A stretch of 64,000 bases of DNA from Nitrospinota bacterium (GCA_029937135.1 JAPYQX010000001.1:23445-87444), one strand, 5' to 3'. Shown: positions 17,676 through 29,658, counted from the stretch's first letter. Made by a program: numbers and translations. The notes: a model not told the origin generated them from the sequence alone.

Positions 17676-18254
17676 ATGGGATATATCAAGCAATTTAAAT
17701 TCGTTGTACTAGGAGGAGCAGCCCTGCTCCTTGCGGTGGGATGTGCTCAGCAGACGGTAAAATCCGATGAAGCGGTGGCTTCGGCTTCCCCGGCCATGAA
17801 AATGGGGAAATCTTCTACTCCCCGGGCCATGAGCGAAGGGAGCATGACCGAGTCCGAACGCCGGCGAAAGCGGGCGACCTTCAAAAGATCGTTGAGCGAA
17901 TTCGAGGATTCTCTTGTCTATTTCGATTTTGATCGCTCGGCAATCCGGGCCGATATGCGGGCTGTCCTCGACCGCAAGGCGCAATTTCTCCTCGATTTTT
18001 CGACCGTTCGCATCCAGATCGAGGGTCATTGCGACGAAAGGGGCACCGCCGAGTATAATGTCGCCCTGGGCCACCGCCGCGGCCAGACCGCGAAGGACTA
18101 TCTGGTCTCGCTCGGTGTGGCGTCTTCGAGAATTGATACGGTAAGCTATGGGGAAGAGCGGCCCTCCAATGCGGCCTCCCACGAGCTCGCGTGGGCCCAG
18201 AATCGCCGGGCGAAATTCAACGTGATTGGCGGCATTCCCTCGGGGATGAATTAA
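17676..18254 (+). CDS. pal: Peptidoglycan-associated lipoprotein Pal
   Basis: 192 residues. The signal peptide ends in a lipobox (LLLAVGC, Cys at about 23), so it is a lipoprotein of the outer membrane. A disordered linker is followed by an OmpA-like peptidoglycan-binding domain (about 80-185): VYFDFDRSAIR, IQIEGHCDERGTAEYNVALG, and VSYGEERPSN. The start has a strong GAGGAGG upstream. It sits in the standard place after tolB, although a terminator-like hairpin separates them. TolB and TolA are its partners in outer-membrane constriction at division. Confidence 0.97.
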   Translation: MGYIKQFKFVVLGGAALLLAVGCAQQTVKSDEAVASASPAMKMGKSSTPRAMSEGSMTESERRRKRATFKRSLSEFEDSLVYFDFDRSAIRADMRAVLDRKAQFLLDFSTVRIQIEGHCDERGTAEYNVALGHRRGQTAKDYLVSLGVASSRIDTVSYGEERPSNAASHELAWAQNRRAKFNVIGGIPSGMN

Positions 18255-18280
18255 GGATTTTGTTTTTCGCGCTTTAAAGG

Positions 18281-18314
18281 ACTCCCCGGCGGCAATCCGC
18301 CGGGGAGTTTTTTT
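18281..18314 (+). terminator. Strong terminator after pal whose 3' arm carries the cpoB Shine-Dalgarno sequence
   Basis: A perfect 12-bp stem (ACTCCCCGGCGG at 18281-18292 with 18297-18308) has a CAAT loop followed by six T. The cpoB ATG is at 18317, only two bases after the T run. The only Shine-Dalgarno-like sequence for cpoB is GGGGAG at 18302-18307, inside the descending arm. The hairpin therefore should both end pal transcripts and hide the cpoB ribosome site in any readthrough RNA. Confidence 0.85.
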
Positions 18315-18316
18315 CT

Positions 18317-21441
<3,125 letters not shown>

Positions 21442-21450
21442 TTCCTGGAA

Positions 21451-21531
21451 ATGGACGACTCAAATCCCCCATCTACCCCGCATCCAGAATCTTCAAGCAG
21501 CAACCTGTCGAGTTGCGAGCCGGCCTCGTGA
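21451..21531 (+). CDS. Possible 26-residue serine-rich leader peptide overlapping the galU start
   Basis: ATG at 21451 opens a frame of 26 codons (MDDSNPPSTPHPES, then a Ser-rich tail) with nine serines, ending in TGA at 21529-21531. That TGA overlaps the proposed galU start GTG (GTGA). There is no strong Shine-Dalgarno, only a weak GG about five bases upstream. It could couple or attenuate galU translation. It may equally be chance, and no homologue is recognised. Confidence 0.3.
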   Translation: MDDSNPPSTPHPESSSSNLSSCEPAS

Positions 21532-22403
21532 GTAAAATTCGTAAAGCTGTTTTTCCGGCTGCCGGTCTGGGCACCCGTTTTCTGCCCGCCACCAAGGCGA
21601 TTCCCAAGGAAATGTTGCCGATAGTGGACATACCTCAGATTCAGGTGGGTGTTCAGGAGGCGCTCGACGCCGGGTTCGAGGACATCATATTCATCACCGG
21701 CCGGGGCAAGGTCTCGGTGGTGGATCATTTCGATGTTTCCTACGAGCTTGAGGAGCATCTCCGGAGCCGAGGGAAATCCGATCTGTATTCGCTCACACGG
21801 GAGGTCGCCGAAAAGGCGCATGTCGTATCCATCCGGCAAAAAAACCCGCTCGGCCTTGGCCATGCGGTTTTGTGCGCTAAATCCGTTATTGGCGACGAGC
21901 CTTTTGCCGTGATTTTGAGCGACGATATTATCCAAAGCCGGCAACCGGTCATCGGCCAGATGGCCGAGGCTTACGAGAAGTACGGTGGCGCTATTCTTTC
22001 GGTGATGGAGGTGGATGAGGGGGAAATATCGAAATACGGATGTGCAATCCCCGCCGACGCCCCCTCGCCGGGCCCCCGGCTCACTCCGCTCAAGGGCATG
22101 GTCGAGAAGCCTTCGGCCAGCGACGCGCCATCGAACCTGGCGATCATCGGGCGCTATATTCTTCCGCCCGAGATATTCGATTGTCTCGAAAAAGTATCGC
22201 CCGACGCCAACGGAGAAATTCAGCTGACCGACGGAATCCGTTTACTTCTTGAGAAATCTCCGGTGTTCGCCTATGAGTTCGAGGGCAAGCGCTATGACGT
22301 TGGAGATAAACTTGGATTTTTACAGGCAACCGTGGAATTCGCGCTGGCCCGCGACGATATCGGCCCCCCGTTCAGGGAATATTTGAGGAGCCTGGATCTG
22401 TAA
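21528..22403 (+). CDS. galU: UTP--glucose-1-phosphate uridylyltransferase
   Basis: About 291 residues from the GTG at 21528; a TTG at 21513 is an alternative. The nucleotidyltransferase motif AAGLGTRFLPATKAIPKEMLPI is close to the N-terminus, followed by FITGRGK, VRQKNPLGLGHAV-type sequence, FAVILSDDI, MVEKP, and NGEIQLTDGI. Length matches the family. It makes UDP-glucose for lipopolysaccharide, exopolysaccharide and glycogen precursors in the cytoplasm. Confidence 0.95.
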   Translation: MSKIRKAVFPAAGLGTRFLPATKAIPKEMLPIVDIPQIQVGVQEALDAGFEDIIFITGRGKVSVVDHFDVSYELEEHLRSRGKSDLYSLTREVAEKAHVVSIRQKNPLGLGHAVLCAKSVIGDEPFAVILSDDIIQSRQPVIGQMAEAYEKYGGAILSVMEVDEGEISKYGCAIPADAPSPGPRLTPLKGMVEKPSASDAPSNLAIIGRYILPPEIFDCLEKVSPDANGEIQLTDGIRLLLEKSPVFAYEFEGKRYDVGDKLGFLQATVEFALARDDIGPPFREYLRSLDL

Positions 22404-22522
22404 TGACTCTGTCAGAGCCTCCGGACGAACCCCATCCTCCGGATTTTTTACAAAGGGTTATTGCCTCATGTGTCCCCGGTTGGCCGGAGTCGTGTTTTCG
22501 GCCCCGGCTTGGGGTTTAAGTC

Positions 22523-23797
22523 ATGGAAGCCGATTTAATCCTCCGGCTCGCCGCCTTTGTATTGTTGATGTTTCTCTCCGCGTTTTTTTCTGCCAGCGAG
22601 ACGGCTTTTTTCTCCCTCAGCCGCGTCCGGGTGCAGGTTCTCCGCAAGGAAAGCCGGTCGGGTGAAAAAATCGCTTCGCTTCTCGATCGCCCGCGCCGGC
22701 TGATCATTTCCATCCTGATGGGAAATGAAATCGTCAATATCGTCGCTTCGGTGATATTCACGGGCGGGATTATCATTGTTCTGGGAGAAAGCCGGAGTTG
22801 GCTCGCTCCCATCCTGATGGCGCCGATCCTGATGGTGTTCGGAGAAATTTCGCCGAAATCCTTCGCGGCCCGTTTTCCTGAGTCACTGGCACGGGGCCTG
22901 GTGGTTCCGCTGACCTGGTTCACCAATATTATCCAACCGGTTCGCTGGGTATTCCTCCAAATCGCCAACGCGGTCCTTTCTCTTTTGGGCGCTTCGGTCA
23001 GGGATCAGAGCAATATTTTGATGGAAGACGAGTTCCTGACATTGGTCGATGCGGGTTTGGAGGAGGGCGAGCTGGACGCTACCGAGCAGGCCTATATCCG
23101 GAACATATTCGAGTTTTACGACAGGACCGTTGGCGAAATAACAATTCCCCGCACGGACATGGAGTGCTGGGAAGCTGGTCTACCCCTTTCCGAGATATCA
23201 AGGCTGGTGCGGGAGTCGGCCCACTCGCGCGTCCCCATATACGAGAGCGACCGCGACCATATCGCCGGAATACTTTATCTGAGGGATTTTCTGGGTGTCT
23301 CCGGGCAAACGCAATTCGACCCCAAACTTCCACTGCCGCGCAAGTTGCTGCGCGAGCCGTTGATCGTTCCCGAAGGCATGAAACTCGATGCGCTCTTCCG
23401 CATCTTTCGGCAAGAGAGAACCCATCTGGCGATTGTGGCCGATGAGTTCGGCGGGGTCGCCGGATTAGTGACGATGAACGATTTGCTGGATGAAATATTC
23501 GGTGAAATCCGGGACGAATTCGACGAGCCGGAAAAGGCGGATATCGAGGGACAGCCGGACGGCGCTTTCATATGCCAGGCGCGGGTTCCTTTGTGGGATT
23601 TCTCGGAGGAAACCGGCTGGCTTCTTCCCGACTACGCCGAGGCCCATTCCGTGGGCGGCCTGGTGTTCACCTTGATGGGTCATGTGCCCGAACCGGGCGA
23701 GAGCGTCCGCTACGGGGGAGTCGAGTTCACGGTCCTTGAGGTGGAGAATACCCGCGTGGTCCGGTTGCGGGCCGTGCGCATCGAGGAGAAAGGGTAA
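22523..23797 (+). CDS. CNNM/CorC (HlyC) family membrane protein, first of a tandem pair
   Basis: 424 residues. An N-terminal CNNM (DUF21) membrane domain (about 1-180; LSAFFSASETAFFSLSRVRV is the family's first-helix signature) is followed by a CBS pair (about 200-335; IPRTDMECWE, HSRVPIYESDRDHIAGILYLRDF, LAIVADEFGGVAGLVTMNDLL). A C-terminal CorC/HlyC transporter-associated domain follows (about 345-420; YAEAHSVGGLVFTLMGHVPE). Family members are implicated in Mg2+/Co2+ efflux; the old haemolysin name is a misnomer. The TAA overlaps the ATG of the second copy (TAATG). Confidence 0.92.
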   Translation: MEADLILRLAAFVLLMFLSAFFSASETAFFSLSRVRVQVLRKESRSGEKIASLLDRPRRLIISILMGNEIVNIVASVIFTGGIIIVLGESRSWLAPILMAPILMVFGEISPKSFAARFPESLARGLVVPLTWFTNIIQPVRWVFLQIANAVLSLLGASVRDQSNILMEDEFLTLVDAGLEEGELDATEQAYIRNIFEFYDRTVGEITIPRTDMECWEAGLPLSEISRLVRESAHSRVPIYESDRDHIAGILYLRDFLGVSGQTQFDPKLPLPRKLLREPLIVPEGMKLDALFRIFRQERTHLAIVADEFGGVAGLVTMNDLLDEIFGEIRDEFDEPEKADIEGQPDGAFICQARVPLWDFSEETGWLLPDYAEAHSVGGLVFTLMGHVPEPGESVRYGGVEFTVLEVENTRVVRLRAVRIEEKG

Positions 23798-25080
23798 TGT
23801 CTCTGTGGGTATTCATCCCCGTCGGTATATTACTCCTCATCGGCGAGGCCCTCTTTTCGGGCTCCGAGATAGCCATTATCTCCGCGAACCGCGCCCGCCT
23901 TCGCACCCTGGCGAGGGAGGGTGACCGCGGGGCCGAAACGGCGCTACGCCTCATCGATGCGCCCGAGTGGCTGATGGGAACGATTCTGACCTGCCACAAT
24001 GTGTGTTTCGTGACCAATGTGACGCTGGCGACGCTGGCGGCGATAGAGCTTGTCGGCCCCGGATACGGGGAGCTTCTTTCAATCGTGTTGATCATCCCGT
24101 TCCTCGTGATTTTCGGCGAGGTGGTCCCGAAGAGCTATTGTCAGGAGCGCGCCGACGCACTCGCGCCCCGGCTGGCCCGGATAGTATGGGCCGCCCGGGG
24201 GGTGGTCTATCCAGCCGTGTGGCTCCTCAACCGTCTGATCCAATCGGTCCTGAACCGGGGAAGCGAGACAAACCACAGCAGCCCCTTCGTTACCCGCCAG
24301 GAACTCGAGCTCCTCGTCGAGGAGCCCAGAGAGGGCGACCTGCAGGCGGGCGAGCGAAAGATGATCGGCCGCATTTTGTCTTTTGGCGATCTGGATGTCG
24401 CCAATGTGATGGTGCCCCAGGTCGAGGTCTCGGCCGTGGACGAGGAGGCCACAATCGAAGAAGTGATTGAGCGAATCAAGACGGACGGGCACTCCAGCAT
24501 CCTGGTCTACAAAGAGGAGATTCATCATATCGTCGGGGCCGTTGACGCGAGGGATATCATCGCGATTGGAGAGGAAGCGCATGGCCCGCTCAAGGGAAAA
24601 CCGGGTTTGATACGCGCCCCCTATTTTGTCCCCGAATCCCAACCGGCGGATGTCCTTCTTGAAGAGATGCAGCGCGAAAAGGTAAAACTCGCGGTGGTAG
24701 TGGACGAGTACGGCGGATGCGTGGGCGTCGTCACGATGGAAGATTTAATCGAGGAGATTGTCGGGGAGATCAGCGACGAATTCGACGTGGACGAAGGCGG
24801 GTTTTTCCAGCGATTTTCGGACGGAAAAATCATGGTGGATGCCCGGATGGAGGTCGAAGCGGTGCGGGAGGAGCTTTCGATTCCCGTTCCCGAGGGCGAC
24901 TACGAGACCCTGGGCGGCTACCTCCTTGAAGTGTTTGAGCACATCCCGAAGAAGGGCGAGCGGGTAACGATCGATGGATGGAAATTCATCGTGGAAGAAG
25001 CCACTGCGAGGCAAATCGAGAAAATTAGCTGCGAGCCGGTTTCCGGGGAGCAGGTTTCAAAAAACAATCCCTCCGGCTAA
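23797..25080 (+). CDS. CNNM/CorC (HlyC) family membrane protein, second of a tandem pair
   Basis: 427 residues with the same domain order as its neighbour: CNNM membrane domain (LLIGEALFSGSEIAIISANRARL), CBS pair (VMVPQVEVSAVDEEA, HSSILVYKEEIHHIVGAVDARD, LAVVVDEYGGCVGVVTMEDLI) and CorC domain (DYETLGGYLLEVFEHIP). The two proteins are paralogues but clearly diverged, so they may form a heteromer; that is inference from coupling. Metal efflux or membrane-damage protection is the family role. Confidence 0.92.
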   Translation: MSLWVFIPVGILLLIGEALFSGSEIAIISANRARLRTLAREGDRGAETALRLIDAPEWLMGTILTCHNVCFVTNVTLATLAAIELVGPGYGELLSIVLIIPFLVIFGEVVPKSYCQERADALAPRLARIVWAARGVVYPAVWLLNRLIQSVLNRGSETNHSSPFVTRQELELLVEEPREGDLQAGERKMIGRILSFGDLDVANVMVPQVEVSAVDEEATIEEVIERIKTDGHSSILVYKEEIHHIVGAVDARDIIAIGEEAHGPLKGKPGLIRAPYFVPESQPADVLLEEMQREKVKLAVVVDEYGGCVGVVTMEDLIEEIVGEISDEFDVDEGGFFQRFSDGKIMVDARMEVEAVREELSIPVPEGDYETLGGYLLEVFEHIPKKGERVTIDGWKFIVEEATARQIEKISCEPVSGEQVSKNNPSG

Positions 25081-25103
25081 ATTGATGATGTGAATAATTT
25101 ATT

Positions 25104-25130
25104 AAAAAAACCTCATGCGGAAAGTGAGGT
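25104..25130 (-). terminator. Terminator of the Ldh2-type dehydrogenase gene, overlapping its stop codon
   Basis: On the minus strand, ACCTCA (25130-25125) pairs with TGAGGT (25115-25110) and is followed by a T run down to 25104. The stop TGA (25115-25113) lies in the descending arm. The stem is only 6 bp, but the T tract is clean and the site is where two genes converge. Confidence 0.5.
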
Positions 25131-26183
25131 GGGAACCTCGATACCCGTATCTTTCGATATCCCTCGGAGCATTTCCCACTGGGTCTCTTCGTAGGGGATG
25201 CCGTTTGCCTTGGCGTCGGCCATGTTGCGCGCCTCGCGCTCACCCGGAAGGAGCATCTCGGGCCCTCCGTATTTCCTGAAGTCGTTGACGGTCTCCTCCA
25301 GGCGGCGGCGGACTTCCTCCTCGGGAAATAAAAAGTCGATCCGCCAGGCTTCAAAGGTCTGGGACACCCGGCTTTTAGGCGTCTCCCGCATGTTTTTGAT
25401 TCGCTTGGTCGAGCCGCCGCCGATGACGTTGTCCAGCTCGACGAGAATATTCAACCCCGATCCCTTGTAGCCGAAAGCCTCCCCGCCCAGGGGAAGAACC
25501 GATCCCCCCAACAAACTTTCGTAGGGAACCACTCCTTCGAGCATGTTGCCGTCCTTGTCCTTGAAATAATCGGGAGGAATGGGCGTGCCCGCTCTCGTGG
25601 CGCGGATAGCCGGGCTCACCGCGCGCTGGGTCGTGGCGATATCGATGACGATGGCCTCATCTCCGCAGGGGAGCCCCCAGGCGATGGGGTTTGTTCCCAG
25701 CCGGACGCGGTTGCCGCCGTAGGGCATCATCCAGGAGCCCGAGGTGCAGGTGGCCCGGGCGGCGAACCCCCGCGCGATCAGCGCCTCGACATATACACAG
25801 GCCGCCCCGAAATGATTCCCGTCGTGGACATGGACCCGGCCACAGCCGTATTCTCCGGCCAGATCGCCCGCGAGCTGGGCGGCTTCCATCGCCGCCGTGG
25901 CTCCGAGGCCGCCGTTGGCGTTTATGGAGGCGACAGCCCAGCCGCTCTTGTGTTTCACCTCGGGAAGCGCCGTGACATCGATGGCGTCCAGCCGTGATCG
26001 ATCGACAAGTTCCCTCAACCCGGTGCCCCCGGCGACGCCGTGGCTGGATATTCCCCTCAAATCGGCGGCGGTGAGAACTTCCGCCGTTACTCTCGCCCGA
26101 TCCGCCGCCGCCCCGAGGGATTTGGTCACATCCGTGGCGAAATCGGTCAGCGCTTCCGGCGAGATGCGTTTGGTATTCACCAT
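25113..26183 (-). CDS. Malate/L-lactate/ureidoglycolate dehydrogenase family oxidoreductase (Ldh2)
   Basis: 356 residues. The Ldh2/YlbC-type NAD(P)-dependent 2-hydroxyacid dehydrogenase fold is indicated by ADLRGISSHGVAG near the N-terminus (catalytic His of the SHG motif), GCGRVHVHDGNHFGAACVYVE, GTNPIAWGLPCGDEAIVIDIATT, and PLGGEAFGYKGSGLNILVELD. Length agrees with the family (330-360). The substrate cannot be chosen from sequence. The histidine-kinase-like gene ends 15 bp upstream on the same strand and is probably co-transcribed. Confidence 0.88.
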   Translation of the reverse strand: MVNTKRISPEALTDFATDVTKSLGAAADRARVTAEVLTAADLRGISSHGVAGGTGLRELVDRSRLDAIDVTALPEVKHKSGWAVASINANGGLGATAAMEAAQLAGDLAGEYGCGRVHVHDGNHFGAACVYVEALIARGFAARATCTSGSWMMPYGGNRVRLGTNPIAWGLPCGDEAIVIDIATTQRAVSPAIRATRAGTPIPPDYFKDKDGNMLEGVVPYESLLGGSVLPLGGEAFGYKGSGLNILVELDNVIGGGSTKRIKNMRETPKSRVSQTFEAWRIDFLFPEEEVRRRLEETVNDFRKYGGPEMLLPGEREARNMADAKANGIPYEETQWEMLRGISKDTGIEVPTSLSA

Positions 26184-26197
26184 GAATAAATTTTTTC

Positions 26198-26908
26198 CTA
26201 TGATTTATAGGGAATGCATAAGGTGAACGATATGCCTCCGCCTGAAGGTGTTTTTACGGTTAGCTCCCCGCTCCAAAACCGGGCGGTGAGGTATGAGCGG
26301 TAAAGACCGATTCCCACGCCTTCAAACCCTTTGGTTTCCTGGAGACAGGTATCAAGCCATTCGAGAATCGTGCCGGTCCCGGCCGGCGGAAAGTTCGTCG
26401 CACGATTTTCGGTGGAAAGATAAATATTATCTTCATCGCGGAACAGACGGACAAGAATGGTCCCCCCCTCGGGGGAGAGAAGTATCGCCGCGTCCAGAAG
26501 GTCGTTGAACAGGGTGGCGAGCCGGGCCTTGTCGCCCGTGACAAGGAAGGCCGAGGATGGCAATTCCGGCTGGAATCGATATCCGCGAAGGCGCCGGAGC
26601 CGCTTGCTGATCTGCTCGCTGAGAAGGGCGGCCAAATCGACAGCCTCCTCTTTTTCAGTCAATTCCCCCGATTCAATCGCAGCGGTATCGACAAGATCGC
26701 GGACGAGGCGGTCCAGCCTGTAAACGGTTTCCGAGAGTTCGGACAAACTCTCGCGAAGCGCTAAAAGATTTGTTTCGTTGGTCAATTCCTGGAAACGATT
26801 TCGGAATTCGGCGAATGGTTCGCCGAGGTCGCGGCTCACGAGCCGAAGGAAGAGTGAGTCCTTCCGGGCGTTTGCTTCGGCGGGATGATCCCTGGACCCA
26901 TCGTTCAC
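26198..26908 (-). CDS. Degenerate histidine-kinase-like protein (probable pseudokinase)
   Basis: About 236 residues from the GTG at 26908, which has GGGAG seven bases upstream; the frame is open to a TTG at 26998. A DHp-like helical pair (about 20-100) reads RLVSRDLGEPF where a kinase would have a phosphorylatable His after VS. An HATPase_c-like domain follows: LFNDLLDAAI replaces the N-box Asn-Ala, no DxGxG is recognisable, but VGIGLYRSYLTARFWSGELTV and GGGISFTLCIP match the G2 box and last strand. No sensor or membrane part is present. It is probably inactive as a kinase and may act as a docking protein. A diverged but active ATPase cannot be excluded. Confidence 0.65.
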   Translation of the reverse strand: MNDGSRDHPAEANARKDSLFLRLVSRDLGEPFAEFRNRFQELTNETNLLALRESLSELSETVYRLDRLVRDLVDTAAIESGELTEKEEAVDLAALLSEQISKRLRRLRGYRFQPELPSSAFLVTGDKARLATLFNDLLDAAILLSPEGGTILVRLFRDEDNIYLSTENRATNFPPAGTGTILEWLDTCLQETKGFEGVGIGLYRSYLTARFWSGELTVKTPSGGGISFTLCIPYKS

Positions 26909-27054
26909 TTTGATCTCCCGCAGTATGAGAGCGCGCTTCACGGCCTGAATCTGGTGTGAATTTGGCGTGATTCTCCGCGATCCCCGAATATCTGTCAAAA
27001 AGAGTGCAAATAGCTGCCCAAACCGGAGGGCGCGTGTCTGGCTTGGCGCCCCGC

Positions 27055-27504
27055 TTAAATGGAAATGTTTTGCGCCTGCATATCCCCGGCGGCGTCGAGA
27101 ATGACCCTGGCCGTTCCCCGCGTCATGGGCTCGATGTTTTCCAGTTCCTCAAGCGCGACCCATTTAGCCTCGGTGATGTCGCTTCGGGGTTGAAGCGAGC
27201 CATCCACAGGGCGGCATATAAAATCGACGAGGACGTAGTGATACTGCACCCGGTCCCAGTTGTCCCGCGTGATGCGATCAAGAACCGCGCAACGCGAGAC
27301 GATCTCGACGGTGAGGCCCGTTTCCTCAAGCACCTCCCGCTTGCATCCCTCCTCGAGCGTCTCACCCAGCTTGAGCGCCCCTCCGGGAACACTCCAGTTT
27401 TTCGCTCCTGGGGCCTTGCCCCTTCGCGCCACCAGGACTTTTCCTTCGCTGAAGATGATGGCCCCGACCCCGACAATGGGCCGAAGGGGATATTCGCGGC
27501 TCAT
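27055..27504 (-). CDS. Nudix hydrolase
   Basis: 149 residues from the ATG at 27504, with GGGAGG seven bases upstream; longer in-frame starts have no such support. The complete Nudix box (Gx5Ex7REUxEExGU) is present at about residues 40-62 as GALKLGETLEEG then REVLEETGL, preceded by the VPGG turn. It hydrolyses nucleoside diphosphates linked to another moiety, with Mg2+. The WVALEELENIEPMTRG tail is typical of ADP-ribose or (d)NTP type enzymes, but the substrate is not determinable. It is divergent from the EamA transporter at 27631. Confidence 0.9.
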   Translation of the reverse strand: MSREYPLRPIVGVGAIIFSEGKVLVARRGKAPGAKNWSVPGGALKLGETLEEGCKREVLEETGLTVEIVSRCAVLDRITRDNWDRVQYHYVLVDFICRPVDGSLQPRSDITEAKWVALEELENIEPMTRGTARVILDAAGDMQAQNISI

Positions 27505-27630
27505 ATAGCCTCCCGTATTTGTTTGTGCTAACACCACTATTTGTGTTGACGACATTGATAAGCTCGACCGTAGCACTCCATCCGCCGCCGGAAAAGTATA
27601 ACGCCCGGTGAAATCCTGACGGAGGTCAAA

Positions 27631-28473
27631 TTGCCGCCGGAAATTGTTTTTGCTCTTCTTTCCTTGTGTTTTCTCGGCACGAGCGATTTTCTCTATAAAT
27701 GGGGCCAAAAGTGGGATCTGCGGGGCGGCCCGTTCATGCTGGTGCAAAATTTCGCCTATATGCCCACCGCCTTCAGTCTTGCCTTCCTTCGCTCGGAGCT
27801 GGTCTGGAGCCCTGGCCTCTGGTTCGGTTTATTGAACGGCGTCCTCGCTTTCACGGCTTTTCTTTTTATCCTTCTGGCGATGCGGCGGGGGGAGGCCGTC
27901 ACGCTCATTCCCATCGTTCGGCTCAATTTCGCGGTGACCGCTCTACTGACGATAACCTTCATCGGGGAGGAAGTGACCCTGATCAAGGGCGCGGCTCTCC
28001 TCCTGGCTGGTTCGGCGGTTTTGGCCGGGGGGACGGGCGTTTTCTCCGGCAAGGGAGACCGGCGCGCCCTCGTTATGGCGTTGGGCGCCATGATCTTGTT
28101 CGGATTTATCGGCCTATTCATCAAACTTGGGCTCGGCATGGGGGCGACCCCGGCGGGCATGACCTTCGCGCAGAGCCTGGGCGTTTTTTGCATGGCGCTT
28201 CCGTTCGCGATCCGCTCGGGAGACCCGATGCCCCGGCGCGGCGGCGCTCTGTGGGTCCCCCTTGCATGCGGCGTGCTCACTTCGTCGAGCTATGTTTCGC
28301 TTTCGGTTGGTTTTACCTATGGGGATGCCGTGGTGATAGCGCCCATCGCTCAGTTGAGTTTTGTTCTCACGGGATTGCTGGCGATTGTTTTTCTCGGGGA
28401 AAGACTTTCCCCGAGAAAAGGGATTGGCGTGGCCTGCGCGGTCCTGTCAATCCTGATCTTCACGGCGGTCTGA
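27631..28473 (+). CDS. EamA/DMT family transporter
   Basis: 280 residues starting at TTG 27631, with GGAGG five bases upstream. It has ten predicted hydrophobic helices in two EamA repeats. The first repeat ends with FIGEEVTLIKGAALLLAGSAVL and the second with VFLGERLSPRKGIGVACAVLSIL, the usual end-of-repeat pattern. It is an inner-membrane drug/metabolite exporter or permease; the substrate is unknown. It is the first of three EamA proteins in the window; they are not close copies of one another. Confidence 0.88.
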   Translation: MPPEIVFALLSLCFLGTSDFLYKWGQKWDLRGGPFMLVQNFAYMPTAFSLAFLRSELVWSPGLWFGLLNGVLAFTAFLFILLAMRRGEAVTLIPIVRLNFAVTALLTITFIGEEVTLIKGAALLLAGSAVLAGGTGVFSGKGDRRALVMALGAMILFGFIGLFIKLGLGMGATPAGMTFAQSLGVFCMALPFAIRSGDPMPRRGGALWVPLACGVLTSSSYVSLSVGFTYGDAVVIAPIAQLSFVLTGLLAIVFLGERLSPRKGIGVACAVLSILIFTAV

Positions 28474-28486
28474 ATCGGGTCAGACC
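28467..28486. terminator. Hairpin shared by two convergent genes
   Basis: A 7-bp stem GGTCTGA/TCAGACC (28467-28473, 28480-28486) with a 6-base loop contains both stop codons: TGA of the EamA gene and the complementary TGA of the CoA transferase gene. No T tract follows on either strand, so intrinsic termination is doubtful; it may block 3' decay or act with Rho. Confidence 0.35.
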
Positions 28487-29658
28487 ACCTCGTCCCGGCG
28501 GAGCGCGTCCACATCATCGGCCCCCATTCCCAGCCATTCGCCTAATATTTCACTGGTGTGGGCTCCGAGGGCGGGGCCTGTCCAGCGGATTTCCAGCGGC
28601 GTTTCGGACATGCGCGGCGTGGCGTTTTGCATGGGCACCTCCCCGAAATCGGGGTCGGGTATATATTTAATAAGCTCCCTTTCGCGAAAATGAGGGTCGG
28701 CGAAAATATCCTCGATATCGTAGATGGGCATCGCGGTGACGCCCCCCTCCACGAATCGGCGCATGTTCTCCTCGCAGGTTCGCTGGCTGATCTCGGCGCC
28801 GATGAGCGCGTCGAGAGCAGGGTTATTGGCGACCCGCGCGGTGTTGTCCTTGAACCGCGCATCGGAAATAAGGCCGGCCCGGTCAATGCCCCTGGCCAGG
28901 CGCTCGAACATGGGCTGGGTCGAGGCCGATATGGCGATCCATCTATTGTCGCTTGTCGGATAACAGTTCCGGGGGGAGGAGTTTTCGGAAAGATTCCCCG
29001 TGCGCTTGTATTTTTTGCCGTTCAGCACGAACTCGGCGGCGTAGGGGCCGATGATGGTGAACAAAGGTTCGTAGAGCGCCAGGTCGATGACCTGGCCTTT
29101 TCCGCCGCCGAGGGCGTCCCGCCGGTAGAGAGCGAACATGGTGGATGAGACCCCGTAGAGGCCCGCCGTCATGTCCGCGATGGGGACCGGCGGCAGCAGC
29201 GGCGGCGAGTCGGGAAATCCGTTTATCGCGCCGAACCCGGAGGCCGCCTCGACCAGCGTGCCAAAGCCGGGGCGATCCCGGTAGGGGCCGTCCTGTCCCC
29301 AGCCGGAAATTCTCACGATGACGAGGCGGGGGTTCACTTTGTGTAGCTCATCGGGAGACAGGCCCCACGATTCGAGTTTGCCCGGAAAAAAATTCTCGGC
29401 GAGTACGTCCGCTTCCGCCGCCAGTTTTTTTAAAAGTGTCTGGCCTTCAACCTTCGTCAGGTCGAGGGTGATGGATTTTTTCCCGCGCCCGTACACCTTC
29501 CACCACGAAGGACTCCAGGCCCGGAGGGTATCCCCCCTGTGAGGTATCTCGACCTTCACCACTTCGGCGCCCGCGTCGGCGAGAAGCATTCCGTAAAAGC
29601 CGCCGACGATGAGGCGGGTCAGATCGAGGACTTTCATCCCTTCGAGAGGAGCTGTCAT
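28480..29658 (-). CDS. Class III CoA transferase (CaiB/BaiF family)
   Basis: 392 residues, a typical length. N-terminal PLEGMKVLDLTRLIVGGFYGMLLADAGAEVVKVE is the family signature, followed by NPRLVIVRISGWGQDGPYRDRPGFGTLVEAASG, DMTAGLYGVSSTMFALYRRD and a C-terminal GEWLGMGADDVDAL. It moves CoA between carboxylic acids. In well-studied members an Asp lies in the RPGxDxxxQAxSG stretch; here the stretch is RPGFGTLVEAASG, a common subfamily variant, so the acyl acceptor cannot be named. It stands alone, converging on the EamA gene. Confidence 0.9.
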   Translation of the reverse strand: MTAPLEGMKVLDLTRLIVGGFYGMLLADAGAEVVKVEIPHRGDTLRAWSPSWWKVYGRGKKSITLDLTKVEGQTLLKKLAAEADVLAENFFPGKLESWGLSPDELHKVNPRLVIVRISGWGQDGPYRDRPGFGTLVEAASGFGAINGFPDSPPLLPPVPIADMTAGLYGVSSTMFALYRRDALGGGKGQVIDLALYEPLFTIIGPYAAEFVLNGKKYKRTGNLSENSSPRNCYPTSDNRWIAISASTQPMFERLARGIDRAGLISDARFKDNTARVANNPALDALIGAEISQRTCEENMRRFVEGGVTAMPIYDIEDIFADPHFRERELIKYIPDPDFGEVPMQNATPRMSETPLEIRWTGPALGAHTSEILGEWLGMGADDVDALRRDEVV

